A stretch of 54,706 nt of DNA. It comes from Nocardia wallacei (GTDB lineage Bacteria > Actinomycetota > Actinomycetes > Mycobacteriales > Mycobacteriaceae). A program made the translations under genes and the position numbers. Below, in pieces: positions 35,132 to 43,730 of the stretch (position 1 is the stretch's first letter; each line of letters begins with the position of its first letter). The notes below the pieces were generated by a model, which did not search any database, was not told the origin of the DNA, and saw only the letters and a program-made list of their open reading frames with translations. Location of the stretch: the NCBI RefSeq assembly GCF_029869545.1, contig NZ_JARWQD010000307.1, forward strand, positions 1 to 54,706, given 5' to 3'.

Positions 35132-36703
35132 ATGACGACCGCGCCGCAGCTCGTCCCCGCCGATGCGCTCCCGCAGCCGCTGGTGCGGCGGCTGCTCGCG
35201 CACGCGACCGCCGGCGGTGCGCCCGCGGTCGAGGTGTTCGCCCCGGCCACCGGCCGCAAGATCGCCGACCTCCCGCAGTCGTCGACGGCCGATATCGAGG
35301 AGGCATTCGGGCTGGCGCGGCGCGCGCAGCGGCAGTGGGCGCAGGTCCCGGTGCGCGAGCGGGCCGCGGTGCTGCGCCGATTCCACGACCTGGTGCTGGC
35401 CGAGCAGGACACCGTCCTCGACATCGTGCAGACCGAGACCGGGAAGTCCCGCGTGCACGCCTTCGACGAGGTGGGCGATGTCGCGGTGAACGCCCGCTAC
35501 TACGCCACCGAGGCCGAGCGCCTGCTCGCCGCCCGGACGCCGCGCGGCGTGCTGCCGGTGCTGACGAAGGTGGAGGTGCGCCACCGCCCCAAGGGTGTGG
35601 TGGCGGTGATCTCGCCGTGGAACTATCCGCTGGCGCTGGCCGCCTCCGATGCCCTGCCCGCGCTGATGGCGGGGAACGCCGTGGTCGCGCGCCCGGACAA
35701 CCAGACCGCGCTCACCGCGCTGTGGGCCATCGACGTCGCGGAGCGCGCGGGACTGCCGAAGGGGTTGTGGCAGGCCGTGCTCGGGCGCGGCCGGGACATC
35801 GGCGGCGAGGTGATCGGCCGCGCGGACTATGTCGACTACACCGGTTCCAGCGCGACCGGTCGCACCATCGCCCGGCAGGCGGGGGAGCGGCTGATCGGCT
35901 ACTCGCTCGAATTGGGCGGTAAGAACCCGCTGCTGGTGCTCGCGGACGCCGATGTGCCCGCGGCGGCGAAGATCGCGGTGCGCGCCTGCTTCGCCTCCTC
36001 CGGCCAGCTGTGCGAATCGATCGAGCGAATTTATGTGCACGACAGCGTGTATGAGCGGTTCGTGGCGGAATTCGCCGCCAACACACGGGCTTTGAGGCTC
36101 GGCTCGGCGCTCGACTACTCCTACGAGATGGGCTCGCTGAGCTTTCAGCGCCAGATCGACACCGTCGCAGCGCATGTCGACGACGCGGTCACCAAGGGGG
36201 CGACGGTCGTGACCGGCGGTCGCGCGCGGCCCGATCTGGGTCCCTACTTCTACGAGCCGACCATTCTCGAGGGTGTGCGGCCCGGGATGACGGTGTATCG
36301 GGAGGAGACCTTCGGGCCGGTGGTGTCGGTGTACCGGGTGCACAGCGACGACGAGGCGGTCGAACAGGCCAACGACTCCGCCTACGGGCTCAATGCCAGT
36401 GTGTGGAGCCGGGATACGGAGCGGGCGCGCGAGATCGCCGCCCGCATCACCGCGGGGTCGGTGAATGTGAACGAGGGTTTCATCGCCGCCTGGGGCAGTG
36501 TCGCGGCGCCGTCGGGCGGGCTGGGCATCTCCGGGGGCGGGCGGCGGCACGGTCCCGAGGGGCTGCTGAAGTACATCGACACCCAGACCATCGCGGTGCA
36601 GCGAGCGCTGCCGATCGCGCCGCTGCCCGGAATGTCCGAGGCGCTGTGGGCGAAGACGATGACGCTGTACTTCGGCGTGATGAAGACCTTGCGGCAGAAG
36701 TGA
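35132..36703 (+). CDS. Aldehyde dehydrogenase (succinate-semialdehyde dehydrogenase type)
   Basis: A 523-residue NAD(P)-dependent aldehyde dehydrogenase. The active-site glutamate is E260 in LELGGKNP and the catalytic cysteine C294 in SSGQLCES; the cofactor motif VDYTGSSATGRTI and the C-terminal EETFGPVVSVYRV are intact. It resembles GabD2 (Rv1731) of M. tuberculosis, so succinate semialdehyde is a candidate substrate, although the neighbouring SDR suggests a sequential alcohol or aldehyde oxidation instead. First gene of a two-gene unit under the palindromic operator at 35050-35094. Confidence 0.92.
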   Translation: MTTAPQLVPADALPQPLVRRLLAHATAGGAPAVEVFAPATGRKIADLPQSSTADIEEAFGLARRAQRQWAQVPVRERAAVLRRFHDLVLAEQDTVLDIVQTETGKSRVHAFDEVGDVAVNARYYATEAERLLAARTPRGVLPVLTKVEVRHRPKGVVAVISPWNYPLALAASDALPALMAGNAVVARPDNQTALTALWAIDVAERAGLPKGLWQAVLGRGRDIGGEVIGRADYVDYTGSSATGRTIARQAGERLIGYSLELGGKNPLLVLADADVPAAAKIAVRACFASSGQLCESIERIYVHDSVYERFVAEFAANTRALRLGSALDYSYEMGSLSFQRQIDTVAAHVDDAVTKGATVVTGGRARPDLGPYFYEPTILEGVRPGMTVYREETFGPVVSVYRVHSDDEAVEQANDSAYGLNASVWSRDTERAREIAARITAGSVNVNEGFIAAWGSVAAPSGGLGISGGGRRHGPEGLLKYIDTQTIAVQRALPIAPLPGMSEALWAKTMTLYFGVMKTLRQK

Positions 36704-36730
36704 ATTGGTAACGACAGGGTTGGAGTGGGT

Positions 36731-37558
36731 ATGGATACCGTTGCCGGGAAGCGGGTGCTGATCACCGGCGCCGCGATGGGCCTGGGGAAGTCGTTCGCCG
36801 AGCGGGCGGTGCGGGAGGGGGCCGCCGACGTGGTGCTGTGGGACGTCAACGAGTCCGCGCTGAAGGACACGGCCGCGGAGCTGACGGCGCTGGGCGGCAG
36901 CCGGGTGCACCACCACGTGGTGGACGTGTCGGACCCGGCGGCCATCGCGCAGACGGCGGCGTCGGTGCGCGAGGAGATCGGCGATATCGACGTGCTGGTC
37001 AACAATGCGGGCATCGTCCGCGGCAACGGCTACTTCTGGGAGACGAGCGACCGCGCCGACATCGGCAAGACGATGGCGATCAATTCCCTTGCGCCCATGT
37101 ACATCACGCTGGAGTTCCTGCCCGCCATGGTGGCGCGGAAGACCCCGGCCCGGGTGCTGACCATCGCCTCCTCGGCGGCGCTGGTGGCCAATCCGCGCAT
37201 GAGCGTCTACGCCGGGTCCAAGTGGGCGGCGCTGGGCTGGTCGGATTCGGTGCGCCTGGAGCTCGAGCAGTCCGGCAACGACCACGTCAAGGTCACCACC
37301 TTCTGCCCGACCTACATCAATACCGGAATGTTCGACGGTGCCAAGGGTTTCTGGTTCACCCCGATCATCGAGCAGCAGGACGCCGTCGACGCCGCGTGGA
37401 CGGAGATGAAGAAGGGCTCGCCGCTGGTGGTGATGCCCTGGACCTCCCGCTTCAACCGCGCCATCTCCGGCCTGCTGCCGCTGAAGGTCCGCGACTTCTA
37501 CCTGAACACGGTCGGCGTCTACCACTCCATGGACGAGTTCACCGGGCGGAAAGAGTAA
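36731..37558 (+). CDS. Short-chain dehydrogenase/reductase
   Basis: A 275-residue classical SDR. The cofactor motif TGAAMGLG is at residues 12-19, NNAG near 92, and the catalytic YxxxK is Y160/K164 in SVYAGSKWA. The ATG at 36731 is preferred, with GGAG five nt upstream; a GTG at 36725 would add two residues. It starts 27 bp after the aldehyde dehydrogenase and is probably co-transcribed, making an alcohol-aldehyde-acid oxidation pair plausible. Substrate unknown. Confidence 0.9.
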   Translation: MDTVAGKRVLITGAAMGLGKSFAERAVREGAADVVLWDVNESALKDTAAELTALGGSRVHHHVVDVSDPAAIAQTAASVREEIGDIDVLVNNAGIVRGNGYFWETSDRADIGKTMAINSLAPMYITLEFLPAMVARKTPARVLTIASSAALVANPRMSVYAGSKWAALGWSDSVRLELEQSGNDHVKVTTFCPTYINTGMFDGAKGFWFTPIIEQQDAVDAAWTEMKKGSPLVVMPWTSRFNRAISGLLPLKVRDFYLNTVGVYHSMDEFTGRKE

Positions 37559-37623
37559 GTCCGCGACAGGGTTTCGAGTAACGTGGTCGGGTCTGCTCCC
37601 GCAACCCGAAAGGACTCGTACTC

Positions 37624-38136
37624 ATGACGTGGCGTGCGATAGGCGCGGCGGCCGCGGCCCTGGCGGTGTCGGTGTTCCCGGCGGCGGTGAGCGCGGCGCA
37701 GGCGCCCCCGTGTGCGGCGGAGGCGTTGAGCCTCGACTCCCGGATCACGGAGGTCACCGGTCCGAGGGCGCAGAATCACCTGACGCTGGAGCTGACCAAT
37801 ACGTCGTCGCAAGCCTGTGTGCTGCAAGGCTTTCCGGGGGTGGATCTGGTCGGCGCCGAGCATCCCGACTTCGGGTCCGTCTATCAGATCCCCCGCCAGG
37901 CCGCCGATGCCGGTCCGGTGACGGTGGAGCCGGGCCGGATCGCCGTCAGCGTCCTCACCTACCTGAGCGCGCCGCCGGAAGATCCGAACAGCTGGACCCC
38001 GGGCACGATCGTGGTGACCCCGCCCGACACCACCACTCAGCTCCAGACCCCGTGGCCCGTCGCGCACCTGAGCATCCAGCGTCAGGACGGCGCCACCCAC
38101 CCGGGCACCTTCATCGGCCCGCTGCAGGCTCGGTGA
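37624..38136 (+). CDS. Secreted DUF4232 protein
   Basis: A 170-residue exported protein with an N-terminal signal (WRAIGAAAAALAVSVFPAAVSAA, cleaved near residue 25). The mature part matches the DUF4232 pattern: LTLELTNTSSQACVLQGFPGVDLVG, a central beta strand set, and two cysteines (near residues 30 and 82) likely to form a disulfide. DUF4232 proteins are common surface or secreted proteins of actinomycetes with unknown role. TAACGT about 40 bp upstream may be a -10 box. The 3' end overlaps the convergent hydrolase gene by 26 bp. Confidence 0.87.
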   Translation: MTWRAIGAAAAALAVSVFPAAVSAAQAPPCAAEALSLDSRITEVTGPRAQNHLTLELTNTSSQACVLQGFPGVDLVGAEHPDFGSVYQIPRQAADAGPVTVEPGRIAVSVLTYLSAPPEDPNSWTPGTIVVTPPDTTTQLQTPWPVAHLSIQRQDGATHPGTFIGPLQAR

Positions 38137-39007
38137 CCGCGGCGATCCGCCGGACCGCGTCGATCGTCGCCGCGGATGCCTCGCGGGGCACGAAGTGGCC
38201 GATATCGGCCAGGACCCGCCGTTCGTACCACCCGGAGAACAGGCTCTCCTTGCCCTCGGTGGTGGCCGGGATGTTGTCGCGATCGAGCGCGCCGTGCACG
38301 ACCAGGGTGGGCGTGGCGATCGGCGGATCGGCCGCGAGCTGCTCCTCGATGCGGTCGTATTGCGGGTCGCCCGGAGCCTCGTGCCAGCGGTGCAGGTAGG
38401 CGTGCAGGGAGATCTCGGCCCAGTCCGCGTTGTCCCAGGACGGTGCGGCGCGGTCGAACTGCGCGTCGCGCTCCGGCCACGGTGGTGACCAGGCCGACCA
38501 CAGGTACCGGCACAGCTCGCGGCGGTCGTCGCGATACGCGCGGCGCCCGCGCTCGGTGGCGGCGAACCACTCGTACCAATAGTTCTGTGCCAGGCCGTAG
38601 GACAGCGGCCCGCGCCCGGTCGCATAGCCCGCGGACATCGCGACCAGGCCGCGCACCCGCTCGGGGAACAGGGCGGCGACCGCGTACCCGGCACGCGCGC
38701 CCCAGTCGTGCCCGACCAGGAGAACATCGGTGAGATCCAGTGCCGCGAGGAAGTCGGCCAGGTCGGCGGCGAGCGCGCCGATCTGACCGCTGCGCGGTGT
38801 GTCCTCGTCACGGAAAGTGGTCGGGCTGGTGCCCCGCAGGCACGGCAGCAGGCAGCGGTAGCCGTCGGCGGCCAGCGCGGGCGCGACCCGATCCCAGCAC
38901 GACGGGTCGTCGGGCCATCCGTGCACGAGCACCACCGGCGGCCCCGGCGACCGCCCGGCCTCGACGTATCCGATCTGCAGTAGCGGAGTCCGGACGAATT
39001 CGATCAT
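38111..39007 (-). CDS. Alpha/beta hydrolase, epoxide-hydrolase-like
   Basis: A 298-residue alpha/beta-hydrolase. The oxyanion-hole motif HGWPDDPSCW and the nucleophile elbow GHDWGARAGY, with Asp as nucleophile, are those of epoxide hydrolases and haloalkane dehalogenases rather than serine esterases. The catalytic His is likely in DIGHFVPREA near the C-terminus. The ATG at 39007 begins MIEFVRTPLLQIGYVEAG, the normal fold start. It lies downstream of the ABC exporter genes on the same strand, with an 80-bp gap. Confidence 0.88.
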   Translation of the reverse strand: MIEFVRTPLLQIGYVEAGRSPGPPVVLVHGWPDDPSCWDRVAPALAADGYRCLLPCLRGTSPTTFRDEDTPRSGQIGALAADLADFLAALDLTDVLLVGHDWGARAGYAVAALFPERVRGLVAMSAGYATGRGPLSYGLAQNYWYEWFAATERGRRAYRDDRRELCRYLWSAWSPPWPERDAQFDRAAPSWDNADWAEISLHAYLHRWHEAPGDPQYDRIEEQLAADPPIATPTLVVHGALDRDNIPATTEGKESLFSGWYERRVLADIGHFVPREASAATIDAVRRIAAVTEPAAGR

Positions 39008-39087
39008 GTACGCCGACTGCCCGGCGCCGGGCGACCGAAACCTACTATCCGGTCGGTCCGGTTCGGGCTCCGGGCAACCGGGAGCGG

Positions 39088-39873
39088 TCATTCGAAGCGG
39101 AACCAGCGCACGGCCAGCGTGCCGGTGACGACGCCCCAGACCGCCAGCACGACCAGTCCGTACCAGTCGACGCTCAGGTGCATGGCCTGCTCGAGGGCCT
39201 CGGCGAGGGCGCCGGAGGGGATGAGCCGGGCGAGAATGCTCAGCCAGCCCGGGATGTCGTCTGCGGCGAAGACCAGGCTGGAGGTGCCCAGCATGATGAA
39301 CCACAGGATATTGGCCAGCGCCAGCACGATTTCCGCCTTGAGCGTGCCGCCCAGCAGCAGGCCCATGGCCGCGAAAGTGGCGGTGCCCAGGGCGATCACG
39401 AGCGCGCCGAACGCCAGTCCGCCGAGCGCGGGCCGCCAGCCCAGCGCACATCCGATGGCGCCCAGCAGAATCGACTGCAGGACGACCACGATCAGCACCG
39501 CGGCGCACTTCCCGCCCACGATGCCCCAGCGCGGTAAGGCGGTGGCGCCCAGTCGTTTCAACGCGCCGTAGCGCCGGTCGAAGCCGACCGCGATGGCCTG
39601 CCCGGTGAACGCCGTGGACATGATCGCCACCATCATCACCGCCGGGACGACCCGGTTCACCCGGTCGTCGCCGAGACTGCCCAGCGGCAGCAACGTCAGC
39701 CCGATCAGCAGCGTGATCGGAATGAACATCGTCAGCAGCAGCTGTTCGCCGTTGCGCAGCAACAGGATCAGCTCCATGCGCGTCTGCGCGGCCAGCATGG
39801 CCGCGCGCGGCGCGGGCCGTGGAGCGGGGGCGAAGGTGCCGGGCTGGAATCGCCCGGTGGCGTCGGCGGTCAT
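39088..39873 (-). CDS. ABC-2 type exporter permease (Rv1457c-like)
   Basis: A 261-residue membrane protein with six predicted helices of the ABC-2 permease family. It carries an N-terminal cytoplasmic segment, the first helix LLTMFIPITLLIGLTLL and the family-typical FDRRYGALKRLGATALPRWGIVGGK loop. The order mptB, ATPase, permease on the strand opposite sufR is that of Rv1459c-Rv1458c-Rv1457c in M. tuberculosis. GGAGGAGG precedes the ATG. The exported substrate is unknown; a lipid or cell-envelope precursor is a guess from context. Confidence 0.9.
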   Translation of the reverse strand: MTADATGRFQPGTFAPAPRPAPRAAMLAAQTRMELILLLRNGEQLLLTMFIPITLLIGLTLLPLGSLGDDRVNRVVPAVMMVAIMSTAFTGQAIAVGFDRRYGALKRLGATALPRWGIVGGKCAAVLIVVVLQSILLGAIGCALGWRPALGGLAFGALVIALGTATFAAMGLLLGGTLKAEIVLALANILWFIMLGTSSLVFAADDIPGWLSILARLIPSGALAEALEQAMHLSVDWYGLVVLAVWGVVTGTLAVRWFRFE

Positions 39874-39892
39874 CGGCCTCCTCCGATCGTGC

Positions 39893-40825
39893 TCATCCGC
39901 GCAGCTCGCGGCCGGTGAGTTCGAGGAAGACGTCCTCGAGGCGGCGCTGGTCGATGCGAATGTCGGTGGGCAGCACGTCTATTCGGGCGCACCAGGCGGT
40001 GACGGTGGCCAGCACCTGGGGGGTGATGTCACCGCGGAGCAGGTAGGAGCCGGGGGAGGTCTCGCAGGGCGAGAACCCTTCCGGCAGGGCGTCCTGCAGC
40101 AAGCCCAGCCGGAGTTTCGGTGGGGCCGTGAAGCGCAACTGGCCCTCGGCGCCGGTCGAGGTGACCTCGGCGGGCGTCCCGGCGGCGACGATGCGGCCGT
40201 GGTCGATGATGATCAGCCGGTCGGCGAGCTGTTCGGCCTCGTCCATCATGTGCGTGGTGAGCAGGACCCCGACGCCGTCGCGGCGCAGCGCTTCGATCAG
40301 CTCCCACACCAGATGCCGTGCCTGGGCGTCCATTCCGGCGGTCGGCTCGTCGAGGAACACCATCTCGGGGCGGCCCACCAGCGCGCACGCCAGCGCGAGT
40401 CGCTGCTGCTGGCCCCCGGACAACCGGCGATACGGGGTGCGGCGCGCGTCCCGCAGGCCGAGCGTGTCCAGCAGCCAGTCCGGATCGAGGGGATCGGCCG
40501 AATACGAGGCGACCAGCTCGAGCATCTCGCCCGCCCGCGAGCCCGGATAGGCCCCGCCGCCCTGCAGCATCACGCCGATGCGCGGGCGCAGCCGATCCGA
40601 GTCGGCGATCGGGTCCAGGCCCAGTACCCGCACCGATCCCGCATCGGGCGCGAGGAACCCCTCGCACATCTCGACCGTGGTGGTCTTGCCCGCCCCGTTG
40701 GGTCCCAGCAGGGCCAGCACCTCGGCACGGCGCACCTCGAAACCGATCCCGTCCACCGCGGTGGTCTCGCCGAAGCGTTTCACGACGCCGTCCAGACGGA
40801 CGGCCGGTTCCGAGGCAGGGCTCAC
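39893..40825 (-). CDS. ABC exporter ATP-binding protein (Rv1458c-like)
   Basis: A 310-residue ABC ATPase. Walker A GPNGAGKTT is at residues 41-49, the signature LSGGQQQRLALA lies near 135, Walker B VFLDEPTAGMD follows, and the H-loop is in LLTTHMMDEAEQ. The C-terminal 80 residues form the accessory domain typical of drug or lipid ABC-2 exporters. GTG start at 40825, overlapping the mptB stop by 4 bp (GTGA), and 19 bp before the permease gene, so mptB-ATPase-permease is one operon. Confidence 0.92.
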   Translation of the reverse strand: MSPASEPAVRLDGVVKRFGETTAVDGIGFEVRRAEVLALLGPNGAGKTTTVEMCEGFLAPDAGSVRVLGLDPIADSDRLRPRIGVMLQGGGAYPGSRAGEMLELVASYSADPLDPDWLLDTLGLRDARRTPYRRLSGGQQQRLALACALVGRPEMVFLDEPTAGMDAQARHLVWELIEALRRDGVGVLLTTHMMDEAEQLADRLIIIDHGRIVAAGTPAEVTSTGAEGQLRFTAPPKLRLGLLQDALPEGFSPCETSPGSYLLRGDITPQVLATVTAWCARIDVLPTDIRIDQRRLEDVFLELTGRELRG

Positions 40826-42570
40826 GAGGAAACACCGTAAGCGGCGGGCGGCTGTGACCGAGCAGACACCCCCGCGGGGTTCCGCCAGGGCAGCAGGTTT
40901 CGGGTGAGCACGATGAATCCCACCGACACGATCACCACGGCGACGGCCGCCTCGATGATCTGGAAGACGCCGAAGTCCGCGCCGCGCGGCATCAGCATGA
41001 CGCTCACCACCGCCGAGAACACCACCGCGGGCACGCGGAAGGCCGAGGTGGTGGCCCAGGCGGCCAGCGGCACGATCGCCCACAGCAGATACCACGGCTG
41101 CACCACCGGGAACAGCAGCACGATCGCGGCCAGCGAAACACCCAGGGCCCCAACGGAATGCAGCCGCCCGATCCAGGTCGCCACCAGCATGCGCAGGGTG
41201 AGGAATCCGGCGACCGCCGCCGCGATCGGCCGGGTGATGCTGAGCAGCGCGGTGGTGTGGTCACCCAGTCCGAGCAGCACGCCGCCGAAGCCGGTGACGA
41301 TGCCGAGCGCGGTCGGCAGCGACATCCAGCTGCGGACCGCGTTGGCGGTGCCGAGGGTGTGGGTCCAGCCGAACCCGAGGCCGCTGGCGTAGGCCACGAA
41401 AACGGTTGTCACGACGGCGATGACGCCCAGGACGAGCGCGGCACCGACGATCGGCCGCAGTCCGCGGCCCCAGCGCCGGGCCAGCGCCATGCCCACGAAG
41501 CCCAGGGCGATGATCGAGGTGAATTTGACCGTCGACGACAGCGTGATGACGAAGGCGCCGAATATCAGCAGTGCCCAGGCGCGGCGGTCGAATCGCGTGG
41601 TGATGCCCAGCCACCTGCGGACCTTGCCGGGCCCGGAGTGGTCGGCCGTGTCCGGGCGCCCCCGCGAGATCGCGCGCAGGCAGAACTCCATCCCGGCGAG
41701 CATCAGGCCCAGCATCAAACCGTCGTTGTGCACGCCACCCACCAGGTGGAACAGCACCAGGGGATTGGCCGCGCCCAGCCACAGCGCACTCACCGGGGCG
41801 ACGCCGCAGCGCCGCGACAGCCGCGGCAGCGCCCACACGATCAAGGCGACACCGGCCAGCGCCAGCAGCCGGTGCGCCCAGACCCCCAGGATGATGTTGT
41901 CCCCGGTCAGCTCCGCGATCCCGCGGCCCACCCAGAGGAACAGCGGGCCGTACGGGGCGGGCGTGTCGCGCCAGATGTTGGGGACGTTGTAGGTGAGCAC
42001 GTTGTGCAGCCCCAGCCCCGTGGCCGGGCCCACGTCGTACGGGTCCAGCCCGCGCGCGGCGATCTCGCTCTGCGCGAGATACGAGTAGACGTCGTTGGAG
42101 AACAGCGGCGGCGCCACCGACAGCGGGATGATCCACAGCAGCAGCGTCCGGTCCAGCTGCGAGCGGCTGAGCCGGTGCAGCGGCGAGCGGCCGAAGCCAC
42201 CGACGGCGAAGCGGCCCAGCAGCAGCCAGGCCATCACCACCAGCACCGTGCCGATCATGCACAGCGCCAGCGAGGAGGTCTGCCAGCGGGCGAACACCCC
42301 GATCACCCGCACGCCCGACACCGGGTTCTGCACCACCGGCTGCGCGGCAACCCCCAGCGCGCTGATCGCCATCAGCACCGACCCGGTCGCGCCGAGCAGC
42401 CGAATCCGCTTGAACTGCACCGTCTCCCGCGGATCGAGGCCCGGCACCTCGGTCTCGACGGTGTGCAGCACCGCGATGGTGTGATCGGCGGCCGGGACGT
42501 CCAGGCCCAGGGCCCGGCGCCCCAGCTCGATGATCCTGCGCCGCGCGTCCTCCAATGCCACCACGAGCAC
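40822..42570 (-). CDS. mptB: Alpha-(1->6)-mannopyranosyltransferase, MptB-like
   Basis: A 582-residue polytopic membrane GT-C glycosyltransferase with about 13 helices. It uses polyprenyl-phosphate mannose to build the mannan core of lipomannan/lipoarabinomannan. Conserved MptB segments include SNDVYSYLAQSEIAARGLDPYDVGPATGLGL (with the catalytic Asp of the DxYxY region), DTPAPYGPLFLWVGRGIAELTG, LWLGAANPLVLFHLVGGVHNDGLMLGL and VQPWYLLWAIVPLAAWAT. GTG start at 42570; TAGGCT (42578-42573) lies close upstream, so a slightly later GTG at 42564 with leaderless initiation is possible. Divergent from sufR, as in M. tuberculosis. Confidence 0.92.
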   Translation of the reverse strand: MLVVALEDARRRIIELGRRALGLDVPAADHTIAVLHTVETEVPGLDPRETVQFKRIRLLGATGSVLMAISALGVAAQPVVQNPVSGVRVIGVFARWQTSSLALCMIGTVLVVMAWLLLGRFAVGGFGRSPLHRLSRSQLDRTLLLWIIPLSVAPPLFSNDVYSYLAQSEIAARGLDPYDVGPATGLGLHNVLTYNVPNIWRDTPAPYGPLFLWVGRGIAELTGDNIILGVWAHRLLALAGVALIVWALPRLSRRCGVAPVSALWLGAANPLVLFHLVGGVHNDGLMLGLMLAGMEFCLRAISRGRPDTADHSGPGKVRRWLGITTRFDRRAWALLIFGAFVITLSSTVKFTSIIALGFVGMALARRWGRGLRPIVGAALVLGVIAVVTTVFVAYASGLGFGWTHTLGTANAVRSWMSLPTALGIVTGFGGVLLGLGDHTTALLSITRPIAAAVAGFLTLRMLVATWIGRLHSVGALGVSLAAIVLLFPVVQPWYLLWAIVPLAAWATTSAFRVPAVVFSAVVSVMLMPRGADFGVFQIIEAAVAVVIVSVGFIVLTRNLLPWRNPAGVSARSQPPAAYGVSS

Positions 42571-42935
42571 TGAGCCTAGTTCGCGGGCATGCCGACGCGG
42601 GACTCCTCCCCGTCGCCGGGGCGTCGACTCGTCCCGATTCGTTATCCAGCGCCGTTATACGTCGGGAACTGTGGGGTTTGTCGCAGTCGCGGCGTCGGCG
42701 GCGGATTCGGCCCGGCCGGTGAATACCGGGGCACAGTGCGACGGACGCGAGGCAATATCGGGATTGTGCTGCGAGCGAGGCGTATTCACGCGCCCGCGCG
42801 GTCGGTTCGCAGGAGCTGCGGCCCGTCCGGTGCACCTCGGCAACCGCCGGGTGACACGCGTGGCAGCCGTCGATCGCAGGCCAGGTCAGGGGACCCTTAC
42901 TAGAATGCGGGAAGGAATTCCGTCACACTGATGTT
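42571..42935. other. Divergent intergenic region mptB-sufR
   Basis: A 365-bp gap with promoters for both directions. On the minus side TAGGCT lies at 42578-42573; on the plus side TAGAAT at 42901-42906 is followed by a SufR-type operator. No convincing small gene, RNA or long repeat was seen in the remainder. Confidence 0.6.
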
Positions 42936-42939
42936 GTGA
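42901..42939 (+). promoter_or_regulatory. suf promoter and SufR operator
   Basis: TAGAAT (42901-42906) is a good -10 element. The site TCACACTGATGTTGTGA (42923-42939) contains ACACT-N5-TGTGA, the inverted-repeat pattern I recall for mycobacterial SufR, and TCACA/TGTGA arms. It overlaps the GTG start of sufR at 42936, so SufR bound here would block its own operon. Confidence 0.72.
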
Positions 42940-43730
42940 AAACCGTGGGTTTGCGGACGGAAGCAGGCACCGGGCGCCGGAAGGGCGCCCGGAACACTGC
43001 CGTGCCCGCGGCGCCCGCGGGTGACGGGCACACCCGGGAGGCCGTCGTCCAGCTGCTGCTGGAGGAGGGCCCGATCACCGCGACCGCCATCGGCAAGCGG
43101 CTGGGCCTGAGCCCGGCCGGGGTCCGGCGGCACCTCGACGCGCTGATCGACGCCGGTGAGGCCCGCGCGACCCGCTCGGCGCCGTGGCAGCAGCAGGGCC
43201 GCGGCCGTCCCGCCAAGCAGTATCAGCTCACCGCCGCGGGCCGGGGCCGGCTGGGTCACGCCTACGACGATCTCGCCGGTGCGGCCATGCGCCAGCTGCG
43301 CGAGCTCGGCGGGGATTCCGCGATCGCCGCCTTCGCCCGCCAGCGGGTCGGCACGATCGTCGCCGGAATCGACAGACTGGCCCGGCACACGCCGGAATCG
43401 ACCGCCGCGAAGGCCGAGGAGATCGCCGAGGCGTTCACCGAGGCGGGCTTCGCGGCCACCACCCGGAAGGTGGGCGCGGGCGTACAGATCTGCCAGCACC
43501 ACTGCCCGGTGGCCCACGTGGCCGAGGAGTTCCCGGAACTGTGCGCCGCCGAACTGGAGGCGTTCCGCGAGCTGCTGGGCACCCACGTGCAGCGGCTGGC
43601 GACCATCGCCAACGGCGACTGCGCCTGCACGACGCACGTGCCGCTGTTCGTCCTGCCGAACGATGCCCCTCAGGCCGTTGCACAGCCCGCAACGGCGAGT
43701 ACGAACGACTCCGGAAGGAGTGCCGAATGA
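42936..43730 (+). CDS. sufR: Fe-S sensing repressor SufR
   Basis: A 264-residue winged-helix repressor of the suf operon. The helix-turn-helix is at about residues 33-75 (TREAVVQLLLEEGPITATAIGKRLGLSPAGVRRHLDALIDAGE). Conserved cysteines C186, C190, C203 and C229/C231 can ligate an Fe-S cluster whose loss relieves repression. The GTG at 42936 overlaps the operator; a GTG at 42945 is an alternative start. It overlaps sufB by 4 bp (ATGA). Equivalent to Rv1460. Confidence 0.94.
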   Translation: MKTVGLRTEAGTGRRKGARNTAVPAAPAGDGHTREAVVQLLLEEGPITATAIGKRLGLSPAGVRRHLDALIDAGEARATRSAPWQQQGRGRPAKQYQLTAAGRGRLGHAYDDLAGAAMRQLRELGGDSAIAAFARQRVGTIVAGIDRLARHTPESTAAKAEEIAEAFTEAGFAATTRKVGAGVQICQHHCPVAHVAEEFPELCAAELEAFRELLGTHVQRLATIANGDCACTTHVPLFVLPNDAPQAVAQPATASTNDSGRSAE

